Below, piece after piece: positions 15,519-23,961 of a stretch of DNA of 41,574 nucleotides. The position numbers and the translations under genes were made by a program. The stretch comes from CAYLRY01 sp964386535. Lineage in GTDB: Bacteria > Chloroflexota > Dehalococcoidia > Dehalococcoidales > UBA3254. Positions within the stretch are counted from its first letter, which is position 1. The number at the start of each line of letters is the position of its first letter. Below the pieces are notes generated by a model. It made no database searches, was not told where the DNA came from, and saw nothing but the letters and a program-made list of their open reading frames with translations. The stretch is taken from positions 1 through 41,574 of the forward strand of contig CAYLRY010000024.1 in NCBI GenBank assembly GCA_964386535.1, written 5' to 3'.

Positions 15519-15688
15519 CTGGGAAACATAACCGGAGACCTGCCTGTATGAATGGGACAGCAGGATCACACCTTAAATTTCAGTGGTCCCTGTCCGGAAC
15601 ATGGAGACCACCTTAATAAAATAAACTTGTGGCCAGGTATGACGGACATAGCTGTGACTGCTATTAAAAAGAAGGAGGGTAAATTAAC

Positions 15689-17650
15689 TTGATAAATGCA
15701 TTTGAGACGTTTCCGCACCTGTTATCCCCGCTGAAAATAGGCAATGTAGTATTCCGTCACAGGATGTTCGGAGCACCGGTTAACTCAGCTGAAGTTGTTG
15801 TCGATGGTCAACCTTCGCTTGACGCGGTGGTATATTTTGAGAGGAAGGCTATGGGCGGCGCGGCGGCCATCGCCTACGGAGAAGTCGACGTAGACCCTGA
15901 AGACTACCGGGAAGGGAGATATCCTCGTGAAATCACCCGCATGAGCAATTACAACTATGCGCGTCTGGCCAGCGCTATCAGACGTCAGGGCGCTGTCTCT
16001 GCGCTAGAGCTGTGCTTTTCCGGTATCTTTGCCCGTATGTATACGGGGCCAGGAAAACCCGCCTGGGGTCCGGTCGATATGCCTCCGCGATTCGGAGAGA
16101 AAGTCGCAGCTATGTCTGAAGAGAAAATCCTGCAAATTATAAATGAGTTTGGAAATGCAGCATTGGCGGCTAAAAATGCCGATTTTGATATGATAGTCCT
16201 GCATGGCGCCCACGGCTTCGGTCTACAGCAGTTCATGTCGCCGACCTTAAACACCAGAACCGACCGGTGGGGAGGCAACCCGGAAAACCGCTGCCGTTTC
16301 GCCGTCATGGCCATCGATAAGATAAAGCAACTCTGCGGTCAGGATTTCCCGGTCGAAATTCGTATCAGCGGCAGTGAAGTCGTAAAAGGCGGATATGGCA
16401 TTGACGAAGGCTGCCGCATAGCTGAGCAGCTTGATGGGCATGCGGATATAATCCATGTCTCTGTCGGAGCAATAGAAAGATTCGGAGCTGAAACATTATC
16501 ACGCACTCAAGTTAGCATGTTTTATCCGCCTGGCGTTAATGTTGAATGCGCGGCAGAAGTTAAAAAACATGTAAAAAAATCGCTTGTCGGTACGGTCGGC
16601 GGTCTGAACGACCCTTATCAAATGGAGCAAATCCTGGCTTCGGGTAAAGCGGATATTATTTATTTGGGGCGTCAGCTTGTCTGCGACCCTGATTTCCCCA
16701 ATAAGGTACGGCGCGGTTGTGTCCATGAGATACGCAAGTGTATGCGTTGCCTTGACTGCTTTTCCGAAGGGGTAAGGCACGGTGACCTCATTTGCGCCAT
16801 CAATCCTGAAATAGGCCGCGAACGCGAGGTGTTCAGGGCACTTCCCGCACCTGAAAAGCAACGTGTACTTGTTATTGGCGGCGGTATAGCCGGAATGCAG
16901 GCTGCGCTCACTGCCAGTAAAAACGGTCATGACGTGATTTTATGTGAAAAGACCGGCGAGCTCGGTGGAAAAATCCTGTGCGAAGCCAAGGTGCCGTTTA
17001 AGCAAGATTTGTATGATTACATACTGCTGCAGCGGGCTCTGATAGCGAAATCATGTATTGACCTGAGACTAAATACGGAGGTGACGCCGGAATACGCGCG
17101 GACGGAACGTCCTGATGTCATTATAGCGGCAGTTGGTTCAGACCCGGTAACGCCGGGCATTCCGGGGATAAATAAAAGCAATGTGTATCAAGCGATTGAT
17201 GTGTATAAAAACCCATCGCTGATCAAAGGGAGAGTTGTCATTCTCGGCGCGGGTTTCGTCGGCACAGAGCTGGCTATTTATCTTAAAGACTTCGGAATCG
17301 ACGCTGAAATCGTTGAAATGCTGGGTGGTATAAGCGACGGCGGCAACACCGTGCACAAGAGCGCTGTTATCGATATGATAACGCAGAAAAATATACCCAT
17401 CCACTTTAAGACGAAGGCTGTAGAGATAACCACAGATGGGGTAAAATGCCAGAGCCAAGAGGGTGAGACGTTTTATAAAGCCGACGCCGTGATTCTTGCC
17501 GTTGGTATGAGACCGCTCCATGACGAAGCTTTAAAATTCAGCCGTTGCGCAAAAGACTTCCACATGATAGGCGAATGCCGGAAAGCCGCCAATATCCTTT
17601 ACGCAACCAGCACAGCTTATGCGGCTGCAAGGCTAATTGGGAGATTTTAA
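15689..17650 (+). CDS. Old Yellow Enzyme/2,4-dienoyl-CoA reductase-like flavoprotein
   Basis: 653 residues, the full three-part layout of FadH/BaiCD-type enzymes, which reduce activated C=C bonds with NAD(P)H. Residues ~1-345 are an FMN TIM barrel (HGAHGFGLQQFMSP, then NTRTDRWGGNPENR). A 4Fe-4S site follows: C351, C354, C357 and C369. Residues ~390-653 hold FAD and NAD(P) Rossmann folds (VIGGGIAGMQAA; ILGAGFVGTELA) and end with a typical FAD-binding tail. The cysteine spacing is C-x2-C-x2-C-x11-C, one residue shorter than the C-x2-C-x3-C-x11-C of E. coli FadH. The start is TTG at 15689 behind GAAGGAGGG (15671-15679). The substrate is unknown; enoate or dienoyl-CoA are options. Confidence 0.88.
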   Translation: MINAFETFPHLLSPLKIGNVVFRHRMFGAPVNSAEVVVDGQPSLDAVVYFERKAMGGAAAIAYGEVDVDPEDYREGRYPREITRMSNYNYARLASAIRRQGAVSALELCFSGIFARMYTGPGKPAWGPVDMPPRFGEKVAAMSEEKILQIINEFGNAALAAKNADFDMIVLHGAHGFGLQQFMSPTLNTRTDRWGGNPENRCRFAVMAIDKIKQLCGQDFPVEIRISGSEVVKGGYGIDEGCRIAEQLDGHADIIHVSVGAIERFGAETLSRTQVSMFYPPGVNVECAAEVKKHVKKSLVGTVGGLNDPYQMEQILASGKADIIYLGRQLVCDPDFPNKVRRGCVHEIRKCMRCLDCFSEGVRHGDLICAINPEIGREREVFRALPAPEKQRVLVIGGGIAGMQAALTASKNGHDVILCEKTGELGGKILCEAKVPFKQDLYDYILLQRALIAKSCIDLRLNTEVTPEYARTERPDVIIAAVGSDPVTPGIPGINKSNVYQAIDVYKNPSLIKGRVVILGAGFVGTELAIYLKDFGIDAEIVEMLGGISDGGNTVHKSAVIDMITQKNIPIHFKTKAVEITTDGVKCQSQEGETFYKADAVILAVGMRPLHDEALKFSRCAKDFHMIGECRKAANILYATSTAYAAARLIGRF

Positions 17651-17655
17651 ACCGT

Positions 17656-17715
17656 GTAATTTGTTATTTTTATTGGTTCCTGGGTTTTGGTTCTTGGGCA
17701 TTACTCCTATTTTCG
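17656..17715 (+). repeat. Direct repeat, copy B
   Basis: About 60 bases, GTAATTTGTTATT...ATTACTCCTATTTTCG, matching copy A at 14337-14395. It begins five bases after the OYE stop codon. Confidence 0.6.
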
Positions 17716-17753
17716 AGATAATCCTCCCTTCTCCAAATCATAAACGCAGCAAA

Positions 17754-18518
17754 TCAGCGCGGTTTTGGAGGGATCACGGTGGGTGGTAGAGAGTCCTTAT
17801 TGGCGTAATTTGACGCTGTGTTGGCCACTTTGGATACTACTTCCCCCGTTTTACCGTCAATTTTTATTAACAACGTCTTAAACATATTCTCAGGAAGACC
17901 TGAATCGCTGCTCATGTTCAGAACAACACTCGGGTTTCTATATGGGTCACTGACCCAGCCAAGTTCTTCAGGGGTGATGTCTGCATTGTCAAACTCCATC
18001 TCCCAGATTCCTTGCGAACCAGATTGTCGATCCCAACGCACCGTTAAAGGAGCACGCCCCATGACGGATGCCGGGACATTTTTATATGCGATTGTAATAG
18101 CCTCATTCAGTTTGATAGCCGGTGGACGTATGTAACCCAGGTACACACCTGCAAGCGGAAAAGAAACCATAAAACAAACAGCAATAGCAACAATAGAGAA
18201 TTTCTTTTTGTTTGAAATGAATAAACCGAAAAGCCCCAATAACAAGGCTAAAGCATTTACAGCCAAAACTACTCCAGAATATCTTTCAAGCAATTTTCCA
18301 AACAAGAAGATTGAACCTTGTAGTCCGGAATAGACCCCCAGCCAAATTAAGAAGGTGTAGATTATATTCAGCAACCCAATTATTAAAGGGGTGAAGGTAA
18401 TGATGGGATATTCGGTCTTGGTCCTTCTATCTCGCCTTTCTTCTTCCAGGGAGATTTTACGTTTTTGGCTCTCCGGAAAATGTTGACGAAAGAACTCGAA
18501 TGGATCTTCTCTGCTCAT
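17754..18518 (-). CDS. Membrane protein with extracytoplasmic C-terminal domain
   Basis: 254 residues from the ATG at 18518 (MSREDPFEFFRQHFPES), preferred over an ATG four codons earlier because GGGGAT sits eight bases upstream. The N-terminus is charged and cytoplasmic. Three membrane segments follow: roughly residues 40-66 (FTPLIIGLLNIIYTFLIWLG), 82-103 and 108-132. After these comes a soluble domain of about 115 residues (VRWDRQSGSQGIWEMEF, then LLIKIDGKTGEVVSK). The KIDGKTGEVV segment resembles the end of PepSY-like domains, which bind or inhibit peptidases, but the resemblance is short. No family is assigned. Confidence 0.7.
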   Translation of the reverse strand: MSREDPFEFFRQHFPESQKRKISLEEERRDRRTKTEYPIITFTPLIIGLLNIIYTFLIWLGVYSGLQGSIFLFGKLLERYSGVVLAVNALALLLGLFGLFISNKKKFSIVAIAVCFMVSFPLAGVYLGYIRPPAIKLNEAITIAYKNVPASVMGRAPLTVRWDRQSGSQGIWEMEFDNADITPEELGWVSDPYRNPSVVLNMSSDSGLPENMFKTLLIKIDGKTGEVVSKVANTASNYANKDSLPPTVIPPKPR

Positions 18519-18786
18519 TAAAATCCCCATTTATCACAAACTGTACAATTATTAAAATTGAAATAGATAAAAGGGACTTACATAATAAATGTATTTTAAC
18601 CCTAATATAGATAACTTTCAACAGTAATTATGTACGTATTTTCTTCATTGTACTTCTGGACAAATAAAGAAAGGTGATAAACTCAGAAAAAAGACAAATT
18701 CTTGACTAAGCTGTCCCCAATCATATAATGTACTTATGGCTTATGGAGTAGTTGTATTATAAAATGAAGGTAGTAAGGAGGTGAAA

Positions 18787-19143
18787 ATGGGACTGACATT
18801 TTTGGAGATTGAAGTTGGGAATCCGGCCAAACCTGATATAAAAGAAAAACTTGAATTTTTAATCGATTCAGGAGCCATTTACTCGGTAGTTCCGGCACCC
18901 ATACTGGATCAATTAGGAATCAAGCCTTTAACCGAGCAGGAGTTCCGTTTGGCCAACGGAACTAAGATTGTTCGTAAAAAGGGTATTGCTCTTTTCAGCT
19001 ATGGAGACCGCATAGGTGGAGCAGATGTTATCTTTGGAGAGGAAGGAGATAGCAATCTCCTGGGGGCATTCACGCTTGAAGCCCTGGGGTTAACGCTTGA
19101 TCCGTTACGCCGGGAATTAAAACCACTACCAATGCTGCTATAG
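18787..19143 (+). CDS. Retropepsin-like aspartyl protease domain protein
   Basis: 118 residues from the ATG at 18787; AGGAGG at 18776-18781 fits it better than the GTG two codons earlier. FLIDSGAIYSVVP near residues 26-38 carries the catalytic-type D-S-G, and hydrophobic strands with LANGTKIVRKKG and a closing LLGAFTLEALGL follow, as in small single-domain retropepsin-like proteins that act as dimers. Substrate and role are unknown. It stands alone between a membrane protein gene and degraded sequence and ends at a strong terminator. Confidence 0.8.
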   Translation: MGLTFLEIEVGNPAKPDIKEKLEFLIDSGAIYSVVPAPILDQLGIKPLTEQEFRLANGTKIVRKKGIALFSYGDRIGGADVIFGEEGDSNLLGAFTLEALGLTLDPLRRELKPLPMLL

Positions 19144-19160
19144 CTCTTAGCATTTGTCAA

Positions 19161-19191
19161 AGCCAGCCAATTTTCGGTTGGCTTCTTTCTT
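19161..19191 (+). terminator. Rho-independent terminator
   Basis: AGCCAGCC (19161-19168) pairs with GGTTGGCT (19176-19183), allowing one G-T pair, around a 7-base loop, and TCTTTCTT follows. It lies 18 bases after the retropepsin-like stop. Confidence 0.75.
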
Positions 19192-19251
19192 AAACGGATC
19201 CCCACTTTGCTTCCCGATTCACACCGCCAGGCTTTAACAACTATAATAACC

Positions 19252-19587
19252 ATGATGCTGAAAATTACCTGGATGAAGCCATGTTCGGTTTGCCACCGGC
19301 CGATGAAAAGCGGTAAGCCGACCATTCTTTTAGCTAATGATAAACCCACTCTATTCGGCATTTGTCATTCTGCCTGCAGCTACACTCAGAACGTTCACGG
19401 TCATTTTCAGATGAGGCCACCGGATTTTTTAACTAAAGAGCAGACATCTTTCTTGGTGCAGTTTTATCCACGACTCTATAGTCTTCCAGGCTTACCGGAA
19501 AATCAGGGGCAATTAAGAGCAAGCTTTAGCCTTTTTATTGCGGGACTTTCCGTTCTCAATGGTCAACCTGACGGATTCCTTTCGTAA
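19252..19587 (+). CDS. Small cysteine-pair protein, uncertain
   Basis: A 112-codon frame from the ATG at 19252. It contains KPCSVCHRPM and, about 20 residues later, GICHSAC: two cysteine pairs that could hold a zinc. The second half (FLTKEQTSFLVQFYPRL) reads like real protein. No ribosome site is visible. A TTCACA-N18-TATAAT sequence ends four bases before the ATG, so a leaderless message is possible. I do not recognise the family, and decayed sequence follows it. Confidence 0.4.
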   Translation: MMLKITWMKPCSVCHRPMKSGKPTILLANDKPTLFGICHSACSYTQNVHGHFQMRPPDFLTKEQTSFLVQFYPRLYSLPGLPENQGQLRASFSLFIAGLSVLNGQPDGFLS

Positions 19588-19940
19588 AAGTGTGAAAGTG
19601 GAAGTAACTATTATTTGATGAACTGGTGAATGCAATCTTAAAAATGGACTATAATACTCTGGAATAATGTGCTGTTCCAGGTTCAGGCTTATACTTAACG
19701 GAGAAATATAGTTATAGATCTGTTCCAGGTTAATATAACTTCCCGCTCTAAACGCGGTATTTGTGCTGCTGTTTATCCCGGACAATTATTTGAGTTCCGG
19801 GCCGGTGCATATCCCAAACCGGGCACGCTGGCTGAAGCTGCATAAATTGCGGACACTGCATTGCAGCCCGCACTACAGACAATTTGACTCCTCGAAAAAT
19901 ACCATTGGAAAAATGCCGTTCAATTGACCGTCGTATACAA
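19588..19940. other. Degraded sequence upstream of the transposase relic
   Basis: About 350 bases with no readable gene. CTGTTCCAGGTT occurs twice (19672-19683 and 19720-19731). The second copy runs into GGTTAATATAACTTCCCG, which has a near match at 929-946. This is probably the eroded left part of an insertion sequence. Confidence 0.35.
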
Positions 19941-20429
19941 ATTGGCTCGGAGCAATGTGAGGAACTGCTGAAAGGGGATTATTTTCTTTACGTCTCAGTG
20001 AAAATAGTGCCCGTTAAAGAACATGAGGGTCCAATTTTTTTACCTGATGATAGAAGAGTTTAAAGAGCATCATAGGAAGGGGATAATCAAGAAGATTCTC
20101 CTTGATCGCGGCTTTTTGGATGGCCCCCAAATTGGCCGCTGCAAGCAGGAAAAGGGGCATTGACATATTTATGACGGTCCGGGCGCCATATGGATATCTA
20201 TCGGGATGTCATAGGCATGGTGAAGGCAGGTGAGTTGAATTTCAAACCCTGGATAGCGTCATCACCTGCAGCTAAGCAACCTGTTATACATCGTCCGGAG
20301 GCTATCCGCAAACGGGGGGAATCCCGGCATAGAACTCTGGCCATGCGAAAGGGGCAAAAGATGGTCTCCGCCAAAATAACGGAGCCTGCAAAAGGACCCA
20401 GCCACGTGTTGACAATTGAGAAAAAATGA
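19941..20429 (+). pseudogene. Frameshifted transposase relic (DDE, IS4-like)
   Basis: Consecutive frames give one continuous transposase-like protein broken by at least three shifts. 19941-20060 reads IGSEQCEELLKGDYFLYVS and then VKIVPVKEHEGPIF. 20044-20155 reads MIEEFKEHHRKGIIKKILL and then DRGFLDGPQIGRCKQEKG. A short frame at about 20149-20190 continues GIDIFMTVRAP. 20190-20429 continues MDIYRDVIGMVKAGEL and ends in a basic tail. LLDRGFLDG and the following MDIYRDV are familiar from IS4-like DDE transposases. The relic cannot be functional and no terminal repeats are evident. Confidence 0.75.
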
Positions 20430-20471
20430 GATAAGATCAAGCCATTCTTGAGCGTCTAAGCGCAGCTTTAT

Positions 20472-20504
20472 ATTACTCAACCCATGCAAAATCAAGTGAG
20501 TAAT
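20472..20504. repeat. Inverted repeat upstream of dctP
   Basis: ATTACTCA (20472-20479) and TGAGTAAT (20497-20504), perfect 8-bp arms around 17 bases, about 150 bases before the TRAP transporter. A related half site, AACTCACT, follows near 20536. It could be an operator or a residual transposon end. Confidence 0.3.
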
Positions 20505-20652
20505 GAGATGTCCGGCTCAGGTAAAATCTTGTATAACTCACTGAAATCAAGCGATTATTATTGATCTCTCAAGGAAGGTAATATTTATTTTTATTGACCA
20601 GAAATAAAATTAGAGCTTTATATTTAAGACTAATTTGTTAGGAGGCTGCATT

Positions 20653-21726
20653 ATGAAAAGAATAGCGTCGTTTATTTTAGTAGTTATGCTGGTATGTATT
20701 ATTGGTCTCACTGGTTGTTCAGGAGACCAAACAACAAGTGCTCCAGATGCAGGGAAAACCATCGAACTAAGGTTCGCTACCTTTATTCCTCCCACAGATG
20801 TTTATGCGGTAACACTGGGGGAATGGGCAAAAGAACTGGAGCAGCGCACAAACGGCCGGGTGAAGGTGACCTTCTATCATGGTCAATCCCTCTTAAAAGT
20901 CCCTGAGCTTTTGGATGGTGTGGCTTCCGGGACTGCCGATATGGCCTTCATGTTTGCAGGCGCTTTCCCGGACCGGCTGCCGTTGTCTCAGATCATGGGG
21001 CTGCCCACCATGATTTTTCAAAACTCATCTCAGTCAAGCCAGACCTGGTTGGCTCTTCATAATAAATATAAGGAACACCAGGAAGAGTACACCAAAGCCG
21101 GTGTGAAAGCCCTATGGTTCCAGATGCCAGGACCGAACCAGATAGAGGGTAATGTAAAAATTGAATCTCTCAGTGACTTGAACGGCGTTAAAATAGCTGT
21201 GGACGTCAGAGAAGAACTGGAAGCCTTTAAACTACTCGGGGCAGTGCCCATTATTGTGGCTGGCGGCGATAAATATGTCTCTTTACAGACGAATGTAGTT
21301 ACCTCTTCCACCCAGAATTTTAATGGCTCCAACACCTGGAAGACCTATGAGGTAACCAAGTATGTCACCGAAAATGTGGATATCAGCTACCGGAATTGCC
21401 CTACCATTATCAACCTCAATACATACAACAATCTGCCCGCTGATATTAAGAAGATCTTCGATGAAGTGAGTTCCAGTGAGACCTGGACCAAGCGCGCAGC
21501 CAACGCTTATGATGAAAGCAATGCCAAATATCGGACCGAAGTGGAAAACTATCATATTAAAGCAGGTCATGGGCCTATTTTTAAATTACCGGACAGTGAG
21601 AAGGCTAAATGGCGCAACATGATTCAGCCGGTCATAGATACATGGGTAAACGGAGTTGAAGCTAAAGGCTTGCCTGGAAAAGCCATGCTGGCTGACCTGA
21701 ATACGTTTGCCCAACAATACAAATAA
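20653..21726 (+). CDS. dctP: TRAP transporter solute-binding lipoprotein
   Basis: 357 residues from the ATG at 20653, preceded by GGAGG at 20641-20645; upstream in-frame codons are rejected. A lipoprotein signal peptide ends in the lipobox LTGC with C22 as the lipid anchor, so the protein sits on the outer face of the membrane. The mature part follows the DctP fold: IELRFATFIPP near the start, GVASGTADMAF around 85-95, the central ligand loop, and an extended C-terminal helix. The family binds organic acids such as C4-dicarboxylates, aromatic acids or amino acids; the ligand is not evident. It is first in a dctP-dctQ-dctM operon. Confidence 0.92.
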   Translation: MKRIASFILVVMLVCIIGLTGCSGDQTTSAPDAGKTIELRFATFIPPTDVYAVTLGEWAKELEQRTNGRVKVTFYHGQSLLKVPELLDGVASGTADMAFMFAGAFPDRLPLSQIMGLPTMIFQNSSQSSQTWLALHNKYKEHQEEYTKAGVKALWFQMPGPNQIEGNVKIESLSDLNGVKIAVDVREELEAFKLLGAVPIIVAGGDKYVSLQTNVVTSSTQNFNGSNTWKTYEVTKYVTENVDISYRNCPTIINLNTYNNLPADIKKIFDEVSSSETWTKRAANAYDESNAKYRTEVENYHIKAGHGPIFKLPDSEKAKWRNMIQPVIDTWVNGVEAKGLPGKAMLADLNTFAQQYK

Positions 21727-21736
21727 ATAAGGGATA

Positions 21737-21793
21737 AACAGGGAGTCATAGACAATAATAGTTAAATTGTTTGTTTTGCCTTGGCTCCCTGTT
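21737..21793 (+). terminator. Intercistronic stem-loop between dctP and dctQ
   Basis: AACAGGGAG (21737-21745) pairs perfectly with CTCCCTGTT (21785-21793); ATTTTG follows. It lies 10 bases after the dctP stop. It probably protects the dctP message or stops part of transcription, so that binding protein exceeds permease. Confidence 0.55.
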
Positions 21794-21914
21794 ATTTTGC
21801 GGATCTTGACTTTAAAACACCTTTTGAATGGCTATTTCCAGCTAAGAAATAAAAACCAATTTCCTTATCTTGGAGACATGCGCTGCCCCCAAACTTTTAA
21901 AGGAAAGCTATTTA

Positions 21915-22457
21915 ATGAATGTTAAAGGACAAAATATCCGACCAAGGCTGGCAGTAAAACTGGCTAAATTTCTGGCCAGGCTAGTTTATCCTCTGAGCCG
22001 CTGGTTTTCATATATTTCGATGATAGCTACGGCTGCCATGATGCTGATTATCGCAGCGGATGTCTTTATGCGCCGCGTCTTTAATTCACCCATTTTCGGT
22101 ACATATGATATCATCAAGGTTCTCCTCGTTTTTATTGTTTTCTGTGCTGTAGCTTATGTCATGGTGATCAAAGAACATATTATTGTAAACACGCTTACCC
22201 GCCTGTATCCGGAGATGTTAAAAAAAATTGTTTGCGTAATTACCTATTTTTTTAACATTATTATTCTGGCCATTATCTTCTGGCAAACCCTTAGTTATGG
22301 AATAGCTATGCTTAAGGCCGGCGAAAAACTGGTCTTGCTCAAAATTCCTATTTCACCCTTTATTTTTTTGTTGGCTTTAGGTTACGCCATTTTCTTCCTC
22401 GTGGTCCTGGTACAATTAACTTTCACTCTGGCTGGGGTTGAGGATAATGCCAATTAG
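21915..22457 (+). CDS. dctQ: TRAP transporter small permease
   Basis: 180 residues from the ATG at 21915 (MNVKGQNIRPRL), with AAAGGAAAG upstream. Four hydrophobic segments are visible: about 30-52, 65-88, 105-127 and 145-172. The second follows the conserved-looking ADVFMRRVFNSPIFGTYDI stretch of DctQ proteins. The protein pairs with the large permease in the membrane. It is separated from dctP by the stem-loop and from dctM by 25 bases. Confidence 0.9.
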   Translation: MNVKGQNIRPRLAVKLAKFLARLVYPLSRWFSYISMIATAAMMLIIAADVFMRRVFNSPIFGTYDIIKVLLVFIVFCAVAYVMVIKEHIIVNTLTRLYPEMLKKIVCVITYFFNIIILAIIFWQTLSYGIAMLKAGEKLVLLKIPISPFIFLLALGYAIFFLVVLVQLTFTLAGVEDNAN

Positions 22458-22482
22458 ATGGTAATATCTACCGAGGAGAATA

Positions 22483-23796
22483 ATGGATAACGTTAGCCTG
22501 GGTGTCCTTTTTACCGGAATTCTACTATTCCTCATTATCATTCTCAGTATGCCAGTTGGTTTATCTATGGCTCTGGCCGGCGCAGCCGGTATTTATTTTA
22601 TTGCCGGTTCAAAACCCTTATTTAACATCCTTTCTCAATCCCCTTACACCACATCCTCTGACTATGTCTTTACTGTAATTCCAATGTTTATTCTGATGGG
22701 CTGGCTGGCAGCGGAGAGCCGGATCAGCAGCGATCTGTTTATTGCCATTAACAAGTGGACCGGCTGGATTAGGGGGGGACTGGCAATGGCAGTCAGCCTG
22801 GCCTGTGCTGCTTTTGGGGCAATATGCGGCGACTCGATTACCACCGCCGTCACGATGACTTCTATCGCTTTACCGGAAATGCGCAAGAATAAATACAGCG
22901 ACCGGTTATCAACGGGTATCCTGGCTGCCGGTGGCAATCTGGGTTTCATGATACCCCCGAGCATCGCCTTTATTATCTTCGGGATCATCACTGAAACCTC
23001 AATCGGCCACCTTTTTATAGCCGGCATCCTGCCTGGAATTCTGCTAGCTGTCGCTTTTTGTACAACTATTTATATCATTTGCCGCCTTGATCCAAAAGCC
23101 GGACCTGCCAGTAAAAGGGTACCCTTCCAGCAGACCCTAAGGATACCCGCAGGCGCATGGTTAATGATTATTTTAGCTTTTATGGTTCTGGGCGGCATTT
23201 ATACTGGTTTTTTTACCCCTACCGAGGCTGGCGGTGTGGGAGCTTGTGCTACGCTGTTTTTCGGTCTGGCATCCAGACGTTTGAATTGGAGCCGGATCAA
23301 AAATTCTCTAACCAATACAATTAAAACCAGCGGTATGATCTTCATCCTGATTATAGGTGCTATCATTTTTAGCCGGATGCTGGCTTTAAGCACTTTGCCC
23401 TTTGCTATTACGGACCTCATAGCCGGGTTGTCTGTCAACCGTTATGTAATCCTAGCCCTGATTTTGATCGTTTTTATTATTGCCGGATTCTTCCTTGACA
23501 TTATGTCAATTCTATTAATCATGCTGCCAGTGATGAGTCCCGTAGTCCAGGGCCTGGGCTTTGATATGGTCTGGTTTGGGGTGCTGGTAGTCGTCACCGT
23601 GCTGATGGGCCAGATTAGCCCGCCGGTGGGTATTGTGGTTTTTGCTGTAGCCGGAGTAGTAAAAGACATCCCGATGGCGGACGTTTTCAAAGGCGCCATG
23701 CCTTTCTTTTTTACCATGGCTGTTTGCCTGATCGTATTGACCGCTTTTCCCCAAATTTCCCTGGTTTTAGTGAAAATGATGTTGAGCGGCGGATAA
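22483..23796 (+). CDS. dctM: TRAP transporter large permease
   Basis: 437 residues, usual for DctM, with about a dozen membrane segments. Family signatures include MPVGLSMALAG near the start, CAAFGAICGDSITTAVTM around residues 107-124, PSIAFIIFGIITETSIG near 155-172, and GQISPPVGIVVF near 376-387. The protein couples Na+ or proton entry to import of the DctP-bound substrate. GAGGAG precedes the ATG. A hairpin at 23853-23867 probably ends the operon. Confidence 0.94.
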   Translation: MDNVSLGVLFTGILLFLIIILSMPVGLSMALAGAAGIYFIAGSKPLFNILSQSPYTTSSDYVFTVIPMFILMGWLAAESRISSDLFIAINKWTGWIRGGLAMAVSLACAAFGAICGDSITTAVTMTSIALPEMRKNKYSDRLSTGILAAGGNLGFMIPPSIAFIIFGIITETSIGHLFIAGILPGILLAVAFCTTIYIICRLDPKAGPASKRVPFQQTLRIPAGAWLMIILAFMVLGGIYTGFFTPTEAGGVGACATLFFGLASRRLNWSRIKNSLTNTIKTSGMIFILIIGAIIFSRMLALSTLPFAITDLIAGLSVNRYVILALILIVFIIAGFFLDIMSILLIMLPVMSPVVQGLGFDMVWFGVLVVVTVLMGQISPPVGIVVFAVAGVVKDIPMADVFKGAMPFFFTMAVCLIVLTAFPQISLVLVKMMLSGG

Positions 23797-23852
23797 ATTC
23801 ATAAGTTCCATTCTGCTATGCAACAATAATTCTTGAATCTCCTCTATAAAAA

Positions 23853-23870
23853 GAACCTGAAAGGTTCCTT
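23853..23870 (+). terminator. Probable terminator after dctM
   Basis: GAACCT-GAA-AGGTTC (23853-23867) followed by CTTTAAT. The stem is short and the T-run weak, but it is the only hairpin between the TRAP and hydrogenase operons. Confidence 0.45.
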
Positions 23871-23933
23871 TAATCTGTTAAACCGTACCTGATTAGACGA
23901 AAAAGAAGCTACAAAAGGTTGTCAGGGTTGACT

Positions 23934-23960
23934 GAGATGTCAAAAAATTATACTATTTAC
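23934..23960 (+). promoter_or_regulatory. Candidate promoter of the mbh operon
   Basis: TTGACT and TATACT with a spacer of about 15 bases lie immediately upstream of mbhA; only seven bases separate the -10 from the ATG at 23962. The short spacer is suboptimal. If it is real, the first message would be leaderless, which fits the lack of a ribosome site there. Confidence 0.35.
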
Positions 23961-23961
23961 A

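Noticed and set aside
20190..20429. Stand-alone 79-residue gene
   Set aside because: It is the last in-frame piece of the frameshifted transposase.
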